5,352 nt of DNA. Source: Candidatus Omnitrophota bacterium (GTDB lineage Bacteria > Omnitrophota > Koll11 > Gygaellales > Profunditerraquicolaceae). Positions 1 through 5,352 of the stretch are shown piece by piece. How positions within the stretch are numbered: position 1 is the stretch's first letter; every line of letters starts with the position of its first letter. The stretch covers positions 1-5,352 of the forward strand of contig JAQULD010000101.1 in NCBI GenBank assembly GCA_028719045.1. Reading direction: 5' to 3'. The notes under the pieces are model-generated. The model did not search any database, was not told the origin of the DNA, and saw only the letters and a list, made by a program, of their open reading frames with translations. The translations under genes and the position numbers were made by a program.

Positions 1-2
1 CC

Positions 3-419
3 TGCGTCGGCGCGGATAAAGAAGCGAAGACCTACCGGATAAAAGCCTATGCCCGGCTTTCTTCGCTTATCGAAATGAAAAGAAGCCTGCTTTTGAACGG
101 GCCGTTCCTTGCCGGGGTGCAGGTATTTAACTCCTGGTTTAATAAAGCGGCCAGCCGCACTGGCATTATCCCTATGCCCCAGGACAGTGAGGAAGCTGTG
201 GGCGGACACGCTATTTGCATCGCAGGCTACGACGACGGCAAAAAGATCTTTAAATTCAAGAATTCATGGGGAGCTTCCTGGGGAGATAAAGGCTACGGGT
301 ATTTGCGTTATGAGTATATCCGCAAATACTGCCAGGATTCCTGGAGCGCGACCGACCTCATCGTGGATGTGACGTCCCTGGTAAGAATAAGGGAGGAAGT
401 ACTTAAAAATTACGTTTAA
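3..419 (+). CDS. Papain-like (C1A) cysteine protease, C-terminal part
   Basis: The reading frame is already open at the left edge, so this is the 3' end of a longer gene and the internal ATG at 75 is not its start. The visible 138 residues match the right-hand domain of papain-family peptidases. There is an LLLNGPFLAGVQVF segment, then GGHAICIAGYDD with the catalytic His (residue 69 of the fragment, bases 207-209), then FKNSWGASWGDKGYGYLR with the catalytic Asn (residue 87). The nucleophilic Cys and any signal peptide or propeptide would lie upstream, outside the window. Family members hydrolyse peptide bonds by a Cys-His-Asn mechanism and bacterial ones are often exported; export cannot be judged here. 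After the domain come about 35 residues with no recognisable motif, ending at TAA. The next gene begins 14 bases later with its ribosome binding site overlapping this stop codon, so co-transcription is likely. The family assignment is firm; the substrate is unknown. Confidence 0.9.
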   Translation, partial: CVGADKEAKTYRIKAYARLSSLIEMKRSLLLNGPFLAGVQVFNSWFNKAASRTGIIPMPQDSEEAVGGHAICIAGYDDGKKIFKFKNSWGASWGDKGYGYLRYEYIRKYCQDSWSATDLIVDVTSLVRIREEVLKNYV

Positions 420-423
420 GGAG
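417..423 (+). promoter_or_regulatory. Shine-Dalgarno site of the flippase gene
   Basis: TAAGGAG lies 10 bases before the ATG at 434 and includes the TAA stop of the protease gene. It supports ATG 434 as the start and suggests that translation of the two genes is linked. Confidence 0.7.
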
Positions 424-433
424 TATTTTTACC

Positions 434-1693
434 ATGCTGCACCGTTTTAAAAAACTTGACGGATTCACCAGGAACATAATTATAGTTTTCGCCGGCAATT
501 CCCTGGCTAACTTTATCAATCTATTGTTCCAGCTTTTGATCGCGCACAAACTTTCGGTCACGGAATTCGCAGGGTTCAATTCATTGCTGTCGTTATTCGT
601 TTTGATATCCACCCCTTTCGGCACTTTACAGGCGCCGATCGCGAAATACTGCGCCGAATTTAACGCCCACGATAAACCGGAAAAAATAGGATTTTTACTG
701 AGAAGCTTTATGCGCAGGACACTGGTAGTCACTCTTTTGCTTTTTTCCGTATTACTGCTTGTTTCCGGAAGCATAATCAGGCTCTTAAAGATAGAATCCG
801 CTTCCTCAGGATATTTTTTAGCGATGCTGGTCGCCTCTGCCTGTATAATCCCGGTTGTAACCGGAGGTATACAGGGCCTTGAATTTTTCGGCTGGATGAC
901 CTGCGGTTCGATCATAACAGGTATATTGAAATTAACCCTGGCTTTTCTACTGCTTAATTTTGGTTACAGGACCGCGGGAGCCCTCGGCGCTTTCTTAGCT
1001 TCCAATTTGCTCCTTATTTTTATTTATTACTACGGCCTCAGGCGCTACTTTTCCGCTAAGAAAGCGGTTGAATTTAACTTAAAACATGTAATGGATTATC
1101 TGTGGCCGGTTGCGATAAGTTATTTTTGTTTTTACGGGCTGGTTACCATGGATATGCTTTTGGTCAAATATTTTTATTCCGCCAGGGATTCCGGTTTGTA
1201 CGCCCTGGCCCAGATGGTCGGAAAGATATTTTTATTCGTTCCGGCGGCGATCAGTATGGTCATGTTCCCGCGTATAAGCGGTTTAAACGCTAAAAACATG
1301 GATACCACGGCCACTCTTAAACATTCTCTCAGCTACGCTTTCGTATTATGCTTCGGTGTAACCCTGGTGTTCAACCTGTTTCCTGAGTTAATCCTGAAAA
1401 TATTAACCGGAAAAGTATATCCTGAATCCATATTCCTGGGCAGGCTGTTTAGCCTGTCCATGAGCTTTTTCGCGCTGATATTCATACAGTTGAACTATTT
1501 TCTTTCTTTAAAAGACCTGCGTTTTGTAAAATACCTTGCCTTTTTCACCGCGGCCCAATTTTTGGCGATCCTGTTTTTCCATAAGTATCTTTTTCAGGTA
1601 CAGCTCGCGCTTGGCGTGAACGCGGTCATTTTGTTCAGTATATTCTTTTTCCTGTTAAGCTCTAAAAAACAACTTTTAAAAGAAAGAACCTGA
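434..1693 (+). CDS. MOP-superfamily polysaccharide flippase (Wzx-like)
   Basis: This 419-residue integral membrane protein has about 12 hydrophobic segments, near residues 15-37, 45-66, 95-116, 127-147, 156-176, 180-200, 222-245, 255-280, 298-318, 335-358, 365-383 and 391-410. That count and length fit oligosaccharide flippases of the MOP superfamily. Family-like signatures include the N-terminal NSLANFINLLFQLLIA helix, DMLLVKYFYSARDSGLYALA (residues 240-259) and the following VGKIFLFVPAAISMVMFPRI. Relatives move undecaprenyl-linked oligosaccharides from the cytoplasmic to the periplasmic face of the inner membrane, and the two glycosyltransferase genes immediately downstream fit that role. 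The start is supported by an AAGGAG site 10 bases upstream. The TGA stop shares its final A with the ATG of the next gene, implying translational coupling. A lipid II-type (MurJ) or other MOP exporter role is less likely given the neighbours. The specific glycan carried cannot be told. Confidence 0.85.
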   Translation: MLHRFKKLDGFTRNIIIVFAGNSLANFINLLFQLLIAHKLSVTEFAGFNSLLSLFVLISTPFGTLQAPIAKYCAEFNAHDKPEKIGFLLRSFMRRTLVVTLLLFSVLLLVSGSIIRLLKIESASSGYFLAMLVASACIIPVVTGGIQGLEFFGWMTCGSIITGILKLTLAFLLLNFGYRTAGALGAFLASNLLLIFIYYYGLRRYFSAKKAVEFNLKHVMDYLWPVAISYFCFYGLVTMDMLLVKYFYSARDSGLYALAQMVGKIFLFVPAAISMVMFPRISGLNAKNMDTTATLKHSLSYAFVLCFGVTLVFNLFPELILKILTGKVYPESIFLGRLFSLSMSFFALIFIQLNYFLSLKDLRFVKYLAFFTAAQFLAILFFHKYLFQVQLALGVNAVILFSIFFFLLSSKKQLLKERT

Positions 1694-2496
1694 TGTTTGA
1701 AGAGATAAAGAACTTAAAAGAAAAGGTTTCCATAATCATTCCCGCCTATAACGAGGCTAACCGTATAATGTCCAGCCTCGAAGAAGTAGCCGGTACATTG
1801 AACAAATTTTCTTTTCCCTGGGAAGTGATAGTGATGGACGACGGTTCCAGCGACAACACGGCGGAGAGGGCCCAGGAAATAGAAAAGAAATACCCTGGTA
1901 AGTTCTTTGTAAAAAGGAATTCCGGCAACATAGGAAAGGGAAGGGTTTTGAAGAAATCGCTGCGCTATGTGACCGGCGATTATGTCGTGTTCCTTGACGC
2001 TGACATGGAACTGCATCCTATTCAAATTGAAACGCTTTTTGATATCATGAAACTGGACAATGCCGATATAGTCATCGGCTCAAAACTTCATCCTAATTCC
2101 GTAGTAAGTTACCCTCTAAGCAGGAGGATAATTAGCTTTGTGTATTATATCGTGGTCAGGATATTATTCAACCTGCCTTGCCATGATACGCAAACCGGGT
2201 TAAAATTGTTCAAGACCAAAGTGTTGAAAAAGGTCTTCCCGAGAATACTGGTCAAGAAGTTCGCTTTTGACCTGGAAGTCCTGGTGAACGCTCACCATCT
2301 CGGTTATAAGATCATCGAGGCGCCGATAGTCTTAAAGACCCAAAGGCGTTACGGCAGGATCGGGCTTAAGGCTATTTTTATCACCCTGTGGGACACTCTG
2401 GCTGTATTTTACCGGATGAACATCTTAAAATATTATGACCGTATCGATTATTATCGCAGTAAAAACGTGGCAAAAAAATTTAGAAGAATCCGTTAA
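1693..2496 (+). CDS. GT2 glycosyltransferase, ALG5/DPM1-like
   Basis: This 267-residue GT-A fold enzyme has no convincing membrane helix. Visible motifs in order are VSIIIPAYNE (12-21, first strand of the nucleotide-binding fold), MDDGSSDNT (48-56), NSGNIGKG (76-83), LDADMELHP (101-109, with the metal-binding DxD at 102-104), CHDTQTGLKLF (163-173) and FAFDLEVL (190-197). The DTQTGLK and FDLEVL blocks are typical of the branch that includes dolichyl-phosphate glucosyl- and mannosyltransferases. A plausible reaction is therefore transfer of a hexose from a nucleotide sugar to a polyprenyl phosphate or a nascent lipid-linked glycan on the cytoplasmic side. Donor and acceptor cannot be read from sequence. 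The ATG shares one base with the flippase stop (TGATG) and lacks a good Shine-Dalgarno sequence, so coupled translation is likely. The last 20 residues, a basic tail ending KKFRRIR, are encoded in DNA that also encodes the start of the next gene. Confidence 0.9.
   Translation: MFEEIKNLKEKVSIIIPAYNEANRIMSSLEEVAGTLNKFSFPWEVIVMDDGSSDNTAERAQEIEKKYPGKFFVKRNSGNIGKGRVLKKSLRYVTGDYVVFLDADMELHPIQIETLFDIMKLDNADIVIGSKLHPNSVVSYPLSRRIISFVYYIVVRILFNLPCHDTQTGLKLFKTKVLKKVFPRILVKKFAFDLEVLVNAHHLGYKIIEAPIVLKTQRRYGRIGLKAIFITLWDTLAVFYRMNILKYYDRIDYYRSKNVAKKFRRIR
2435..2496 (+). other. 62-base out-of-frame overlap of two GT2 genes
   Basis: The second glycosyltransferase starts at ATG 2435, while the first ends at TAA 2494-2496 in another frame. 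ATG 2435 is the only available start: the same frame has a stop at 2426-2428, and any later start would remove the first strand of the GT-A fold (TVSIIIAVK). The same bases encode the basic tail of the upstream enzyme. I see no good Shine-Dalgarno sequence before 2435. The overlap contains an A7 run at 2472-2478. Confidence 0.8.
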
Positions 2497-3424
2497 AAAA
2501 TGCCTGGAACTGGATTTTTCAGATTTTGAGGTCCTGGTATTGCCGGACCATCCTGAACCTACTGAAAAAGGGCTTAAGGCATTAGCCGAGCTTTTTCCCG
2601 GCCTGCCTGCGAAAGTGAGAGTCATACCCACAGGGCCGGTCAACCCCAGCAAAAAAAGGGACTTGGCGGCCAAAGAAGCAAACGGAGAAATCCTGGCTTT
2701 TCTTGATGATGACGCCTATCCTGTAAAGAAGTGGTTAAAAAACAGTGTCCGCCATTTTCAAGACAAAGATGTTGCCGCTGTGGGAGGGCCCGCGGTTACC
2801 CCGGACAACGACAGCCTGCTGCAAAAAGCAAGCGGCATGGTATATCAGTCGTTTTTAGTCGGAGGTTCATACAGCTACCGTTATGTCCCTAAGCCAAAAA
2901 GAGAAGTGGATGATTATCCCAGCTGCAATTTACTGGTGCGCAGGTCGGTAATGCTGGAAATCGGCGGTTTTAACACGAATTTCTGGCCGGGAGAAGACAC
3001 TAAACTTTGCCTGGATATTACCAAGAAATTAAACAAAAAAATAATTTATGATCCTGAAGTGCTGGTTTTTCATCACAGGCGTAAACTTTTTCTTCCCCAT
3101 ATTAAGCAGATCGCCAATTACGGCCTTCACCGCGGATATTTCGTAAAAAAATTTCCCCAAACATCTCTTAGGCTGCCTTATTTTGTGCCCTCAATATTCC
3201 TGTTCTGCCTTCTTGCTGGAGCCATATTAACAGCGCTGTTTTCGCCTTTTGCTATCATCTACTTTTCGGCAATATCGGTTTACCTGATCACTGTTTTTAT
3301 CTGCAGCATTTCTACACCGTTACGCTTGATTCCTCTCGTATTTCTTGGTATAATAATATCTCATTTTACCTACGGCTTTTTCTTCATAAAAGGGTTACTC
3401 TCACGCAAACTTAGCGAAGAATAA
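2435..3424 (+). CDS. GT2 glycosyltransferase with C-terminal membrane helices
   Basis: This 329-residue protein has an N-terminal GT-A domain and a C-terminal membrane anchor. Motifs in order are VSIIIAVK (3-10), FEVLVLPD (31-38), the acidic LDDDAYP (90-96, equivalent to the metal-binding DxD), SCNLLVRRSV (163-172), GGFNTNFWPGEDTKLC (177-192, with the ED pair usual for the catalytic base region of this family) and VFHHRR (211-216). Three hydrophobic stretches follow, at about 250-270, 272-292 and 297-318, giving a short cytoplasmic end. This layout is common in inner-membrane GT2 enzymes that extend lipid-linked or exported polysaccharides; the donor sugar is unknown. The canonical proline of the SIIIPVYN motif is alanine here. 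It sits between another GT2 gene, which it overlaps by 62 bases, and a radical SAM gene, with which it shares one base (TAATG), so coordinated expression is likely. It is full length for its class. Confidence 0.9.
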   Translation: MTVSIIIAVKTWQKNLEESVKKCLELDFSDFEVLVLPDHPEPTEKGLKALAELFPGLPAKVRVIPTGPVNPSKKRDLAAKEANGEILAFLDDDAYPVKKWLKNSVRHFQDKDVAAVGGPAVTPDNDSLLQKASGMVYQSFLVGGSYSYRYVPKPKREVDDYPSCNLLVRRSVMLEIGGFNTNFWPGEDTKLCLDITKKLNKKIIYDPEVLVFHHRRKLFLPHIKQIANYGLHRGYFVKKFPQTSLRLPYFVPSIFLFCLLAGAILTALFSPFAIIYFSAISVYLITVFICSISTPLRLIPLVFLGIIISHFTYGFFFIKGLLSRKLSEE

Positions 3425-4329
3425 TGAAAATAATGCTTGCTTATCCACCCTTAAGCTGTGAAAAAGGGTGGCCTACATTAGGGCAAAACAGGCAATTCCA
3501 GTATTTTAAAGCTCCGACCTATATCTATCCGGTCGTGCCTGCTCAGGCCGCAACTCTTTTAAAACAATCAGGTTATGAAGTGGTTTGGTTTGATTCTATA
3601 GCTGAATCGGCTTCTCCTGAGAAGTTCTTTGGCGGCGTAGAGCGGGAGAAACCGGACATCCTTGCCTTTGAAACAAAAACCCCGGTAATTAAACAACATT
3701 GGAAAATAATAAACGAATTAAAGGGGCTCGCTCAAGGCAAATGGGAACTCAAGATCGTGCTGTTTGGCGACCATGTTACAGCGCTTCCGGAAGAATCTTT
3801 TGCTAATTCCCAGGTCGATTTTGTCCTGACCGGCGGGGATTACGATTTCCTGCTTTTAAATTTGTGCAATAACTTAAAATCAAGGGAAAAGTTTGAGCCG
3901 GGAATTTATTACCGGGACAATACGGGTGTAAAGAACACCGGTAAATTCCAGTTAGACCATGATCTTAATTCTTTGCCGTTTATTGACAGGGAACTGACAA
4001 AATGGCGCAATTACGCCTATGAAAACGGCAATTATAAAAGAACCCCCGGCACTTACGTGATGAGCGGAAGAGACTGCTGGTACCACGCCTGCACTTTCTG
4101 CTCCTGGCCCACGCTGTACCCGAAATTCAGGGTCAGAGATCCGGATAATGTCCTGGAAGAAATAGGCTCATTGATCCAAAAAGAAAAAATCCGCGAGATC
4201 ATGGACGATACCGGTTGTTTCCCGGTAGGAGACTGGTTAAGGCAATTCTGCCAAGGCATGGTGAAACGCGGGTTTAACAAGGATATTTATCTTGATTGCA
4301 ACATGCGTTTCGGGGCCTTGAAAAGCTAA
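3424..4329 (+). CDS. Radical SAM protein, N-terminal piece: B12-binding domain and first half of barrel
   Basis: The 301 residues contain a cobalamin-binding-like Rossmann domain at about 1-150: MKIMLAYPPL at the start, PVVPAQAATLLKQSGYEV at 36-53, and VLFGDHVTALPEE at 112-124, which corresponds to the family GGpHxTalPeE block. It lacks a DxHxxG cobalamin-ligand motif, as is usual for this class. After a linker (LNSLPFIDRE) the radical SAM domain begins. Cysteines 218, 223 and 226 in GRDCWYHACTFCSW would bind the 4Fe-4S cluster, but their spacing is CX4CX2C, not the canonical CX3CX2C. Predicted barrel strands 2 and 3 follow (REIMDDTGCFP, YLDCNMRFGAL), then the chain ends at TAA. Relatives use SAM and cobalamin for methylations or other radical rearrangements, and the surrounding genes suggest action on a glycan, sugar nucleotide or lipid. 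The start shares one base with the preceding stop. Alone, this piece lacks half of the barrel and is unlikely to be active. Confidence 0.85.
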   Translation: MKIMLAYPPLSCEKGWPTLGQNRQFQYFKAPTYIYPVVPAQAATLLKQSGYEVVWFDSIAESASPEKFFGGVEREKPDILAFETKTPVIKQHWKIINELKGLAQGKWELKIVLFGDHVTALPEESFANSQVDFVLTGGDYDFLLLNLCNNLKSREKFEPGIYYRDNTGVKNTGKFQLDHDLNSLPFIDRELTKWRNYAYENGNYKRTPGTYVMSGRDCWYHACTFCSWPTLYPKFRVRDPDNVLEEIGSLIQKEKIREIMDDTGCFPVGDWLRQFCQGMVKRGFNKDIYLDCNMRFGALKS

Positions 4330-4338
4330 GATTTCTCT

Positions 4339-4893
4339 ATGCTGAAAAAAGCTAATTTCCGCCTGCTTCTTTTCGGACTAGAATCGGCAAACCAAAAAAC
4401 CCTGGACAGATTAAAAAAAGGGTTAAACGCCGAAAGAATAATCAATGACTGCAAAGCGGCGACCAAAGCGGGGTTGTTTCCGCATATCACCATAATGTTC
4501 GGCTACCCCTGGGAAACATATGAAGAGGCCTTAAAAACCCTGAACCTCGGTAAATGGCTGCTTAAAAGAGGTTATGCTTATACCATGCAGGCAACAATGG
4601 TTATTCCTTACCCGGGAACAGGGCTTTTCGCAGAAGCTAAAAGCCAGGGCCTTTTAAAGACACTGGATTGGGATGATTATGACATGAAACAGCCTGTGTT
4701 AAAAACATCCATGTCCGACGATTGCGTCAGGGGGCTGGTCCAGGGCATGTACAGGGTTTCCTTTCAACCGGAATTTATGCTCCGTAAATTATTTTCCATA
4801 AAAGACAAGGACGATCTAAGCTATTATCTGCGCGCGTTGCGTAAAGTATTCGGCCATATTTTCGATTTTTCTTTTTCACATCCCAAAGGCTGA
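4339..4893 (+). CDS. Radical SAM protein, C-terminal piece: second half of barrel
   Basis: This 184-residue open frame is in the same frame as the preceding piece and begins 9 bases after its stop. It supplies the rest of a radical SAM barrel: FRLLLFGLESANQKTLDRL (predicted strand 4 and its following helix, residues 7-25), HITIMFGYPWET (strand 5, 49-60) and QATMVIPYPGTG (strand 6, 84-95). A helical C-terminal tail of about 85 residues follows, as in B12-dependent radical SAM proteins. It has no cluster-binding cysteines, so it cannot be a radical SAM enzyme by itself. ATG 4339 has only a weak upstream purine match (TAAGAT), so independent initiation would be poor; termination-reinitiation from the adjacent stop is possible but unproven. 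The most likely reading is the downstream remnant of one broken gene. Codons remain intact through to TGA, followed by 17 bases before the epimerase gene. Confidence 0.7.
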   Translation: MLKKANFRLLLFGLESANQKTLDRLKKGLNAERIINDCKAATKAGLFPHITIMFGYPWETYEEALKTLNLGKWLLKRGYAYTMQATMVIPYPGTGLFAEAKSQGLLKTLDWDDYDMKQPVLKTSMSDDCVRGLVQGMYRVSFQPEFMLRKLFSIKDKDDLSYYLRALRKVFGHIFDFSFSHPKG

Positions 4894-4900
4894 TAATCCC

Positions 4901-4906
4901 GGAGGT
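4901..4906 (+). promoter_or_regulatory. Shine-Dalgarno site of the epimerase gene
   Basis: GGAGGT lies 4 bases before the GTG at 4911. It is the strongest ribosome binding site in the window and decides the non-ATG start of the epimerase. It would also let that gene be translated independently of the broken gene upstream. Confidence 0.8.
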
Positions 4907-4910
4907 AAAA

Positions 4911-5352
4911 GTGGCTGTTGTTATCGTAAGCGGTTCGTGCGGTTTGATCGGTTCAGAGACGACCGGCTTCTTCTGTGAAAAGGGCTTTGATGTGGTCGGG
5001 ATCGACAACAATATGCGTAAGTTTTTTTTCGGGGATGACGGCAGCATACTCTGGAATAAAAGACGCCTTGAGAAAAAATACAAGAATTACCGCCATCAAA
5101 ACATAGATATAAGGGATGAGGCAAAAATCGGGCGTTTATTCAAAAAATTCGCCAAAGATACCGCGTTGGTGGTTCATACGGCGTCACAGCCTTCGCACGA
5201 CTGGGCCGCGAAAGCCCCGAAAATAGATTTCGGGGTAAACGCGCAAGGCACCTTGAATTTGCTGGAAGCCGCAAGGCTATATTGCCCGCAAGCGGTTTTT
5301 ATCTTTACCTCTACCAATAAAGTCTATGGCGACAGGCCGAACACCCTGCCTC
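4911..5352 (+). CDS. NAD-dependent epimerase/dehydratase, CDP-paratose 2-epimerase-like, partial
   Basis: This is the N-terminal 147 residues of an extended short-chain dehydrogenase/reductase; the gene continues beyond the window. The GTG start is chosen because it directly follows a GGAGGT site and gives the expected N-terminus, with the dinucleotide-binding GSCGLIG at residues 8-14. Further motifs are VVGIDNNMRKFFFG (28-41), NIDIRDE (64-70), VVHTASQPSHDWAA (87-100), NAQGTLNLLEAARL (110-123) and FTSTNKVYGD (132-141). The STNKVYGD and GTLNLLEA blocks match CDP-paratose 2-epimerase (tyvelose epimerase, RfbE/Tyv), which interconverts CDP-paratose and CDP-tyvelose through a keto intermediate using bound NAD+. 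The catalytic YxxxK lies past the edge. None of the other CDP-3,6-dideoxyhexose genes is in view, so the true substrate could be a different nucleotide sugar. It fits a role supplying a donor for the glycosyltransferases upstream. A T8 run at 5022-5029 keeps the frame expected for the family. Confidence 0.88.
   Translation, partial: MAVVIVSGSCGLIGSETTGFFCEKGFDVVGIDNNMRKFFFGDDGSILWNKRRLEKKYKNYRHQNIDIRDEAKIGRLFKKFAKDTALVVHTASQPSHDWAAKAPKIDFGVNAQGTLNLLEAARLYCPQAVFIFTSTNKVYGDRPNTLP

Larger units (their letters stand above)
3424..4893 (+). pseudogene. B12-binding radical SAM gene interrupted by in-frame TAA
   Basis: Bases 3424-4893 form one continuous frame apart from TAA at 4327-4329. Ignoring that codon gives about 489 residues, the usual size for a cobalamin-binding domain followed by a complete radical SAM barrel. 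The sequence around it reads FGALKS-stop-DFSMLKKANFRLLLFGLES, and in relatives this stretch is continuous (typically an acidic residue before the DF), so a GAA-to-TAA single-base change is the simplest origin. TAA ends three other genes in the window, so it is a real stop in this genome. No other lesion is visible on either side, so the change is recent, an assembly or sequencing error, or tolerated. The two pieces are described separately. Confidence 0.75.

Noticed and set aside
75..77. ATG 75 as the start of a small 114-residue protease-like protein
   Set aside because: The frame is open upstream to the window edge with plausible family sequence, and the catalytic Cys must lie further upstream, so this is an internal Met.
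150..164. Small inverted repeat (GCCAG ... CTGGC)
   Set aside because: A 5-bp stem inside protease coding sequence with no T-tract; expected by chance.
109..372. An overlapping plus-strand frame inside the protease gene, and another at 1102-1293 inside the flippase gene
   Set aside because: The protease and flippase frames carry conserved family motifs over the same bases; these alternatives read as low-complexity shadows with no motif.
403..915. A 170-residue open frame on the minus strand opposite the flippase gene
   Set aside because: It lies opposite a clearly coding membrane-protein gene, shows no recognisable domain, and has no supporting context. The same applies to the shorter antisense frames at 1714-2025, 1746-1931, 2425-2673, 4053-4280, 4775-5083 and 4921-5124.
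2472..2478. Programmed frameshift at the A7 run fusing the two GT2 proteins
   Set aside because: Moving from the first frame to the second needs a +1 or -2 shift, and the fusion would drop the first strand of the second enzyme. Two separately started proteins make better sense.
4327..4329. Genetic-code reassignment or programmed readthrough of TAA
   Set aside because: TAA terminates the protease gene and both GT2 genes in this window. TAA is generally an efficient stop, and I see no recoding structure or known readthrough context after it.
5022..5029. T8 run in the epimerase gene as a phase-variation tract or frameshift error
   Set aside because: The frame through the run gives the expected NNMRKFFFG region and continues into conserved motifs. 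Eight bases is short for a phase-variable tract.

Overview
The window is one dense, co-directional block of genes on the + strand. No intergenic gap exceeds 17 bases, and I see no internal promoter, terminator, RNA gene, mobile element or CRISPR array. Base composition looks moderate (mid-40s % GC by eye). The gene set, an O-antigen-type flippase with two GT2 glycosyltransferases, a B12-binding radical SAM enzyme and a sugar-nucleotide epimerase, suggests an envelope-polysaccharide cluster from a Gram-negative-type bacterium. An uncultured lineage such as Omnitrophota is my guess from the overall feel, and I cannot verify it.

Layout: (1) The window opens inside a papain-like (C1A) cysteine protease gene. 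Its C-terminal 138 residues carry the catalytic His and Asn (3-419). (2) After 14 bases comes a 419-residue, roughly 12-helix MOP-superfamily flippase (434-1693). (3) It shares one base with a soluble ALG5/DPM1-like GT2 enzyme (1693-2496). (4) That gene overlaps a second, membrane-anchored GT2 enzyme (2435-3424) by 62 bases in a different frame. (5) A one-base overlap leads into a cobalamin-binding radical SAM gene (3424-4893), which is cut by an in-frame TAA at 4327-4329. (6) A strong Shine-Dalgarno sequence precedes an NAD-dependent epimerase/dehydratase of the CDP-paratose 2-epimerase type, starting at GTG 4911 and running off the window.

How the genes may work together (inference): the epimerase would finish a nucleotide sugar, the GT2 enzymes would add sugars to a lipid carrier on the cytoplasmic face, the flippase would move the lipid-linked glycan across the inner membrane, and the radical SAM enzyme would tailor a sugar or lipid. 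The protease may be a co-transcribed passenger or may act on an exported partner.

The points most worth a second look are the interrupted radical SAM gene, whose two halves stay in the same frame and are otherwise undamaged and which splits between predicted barrel strands 3 and 4; its CX4CX2C cysteine spacing in place of the canonical CX3CX2C; and the long two-frame overlap between the glycosyltransferase genes. I found no clearly new multi-gene system.
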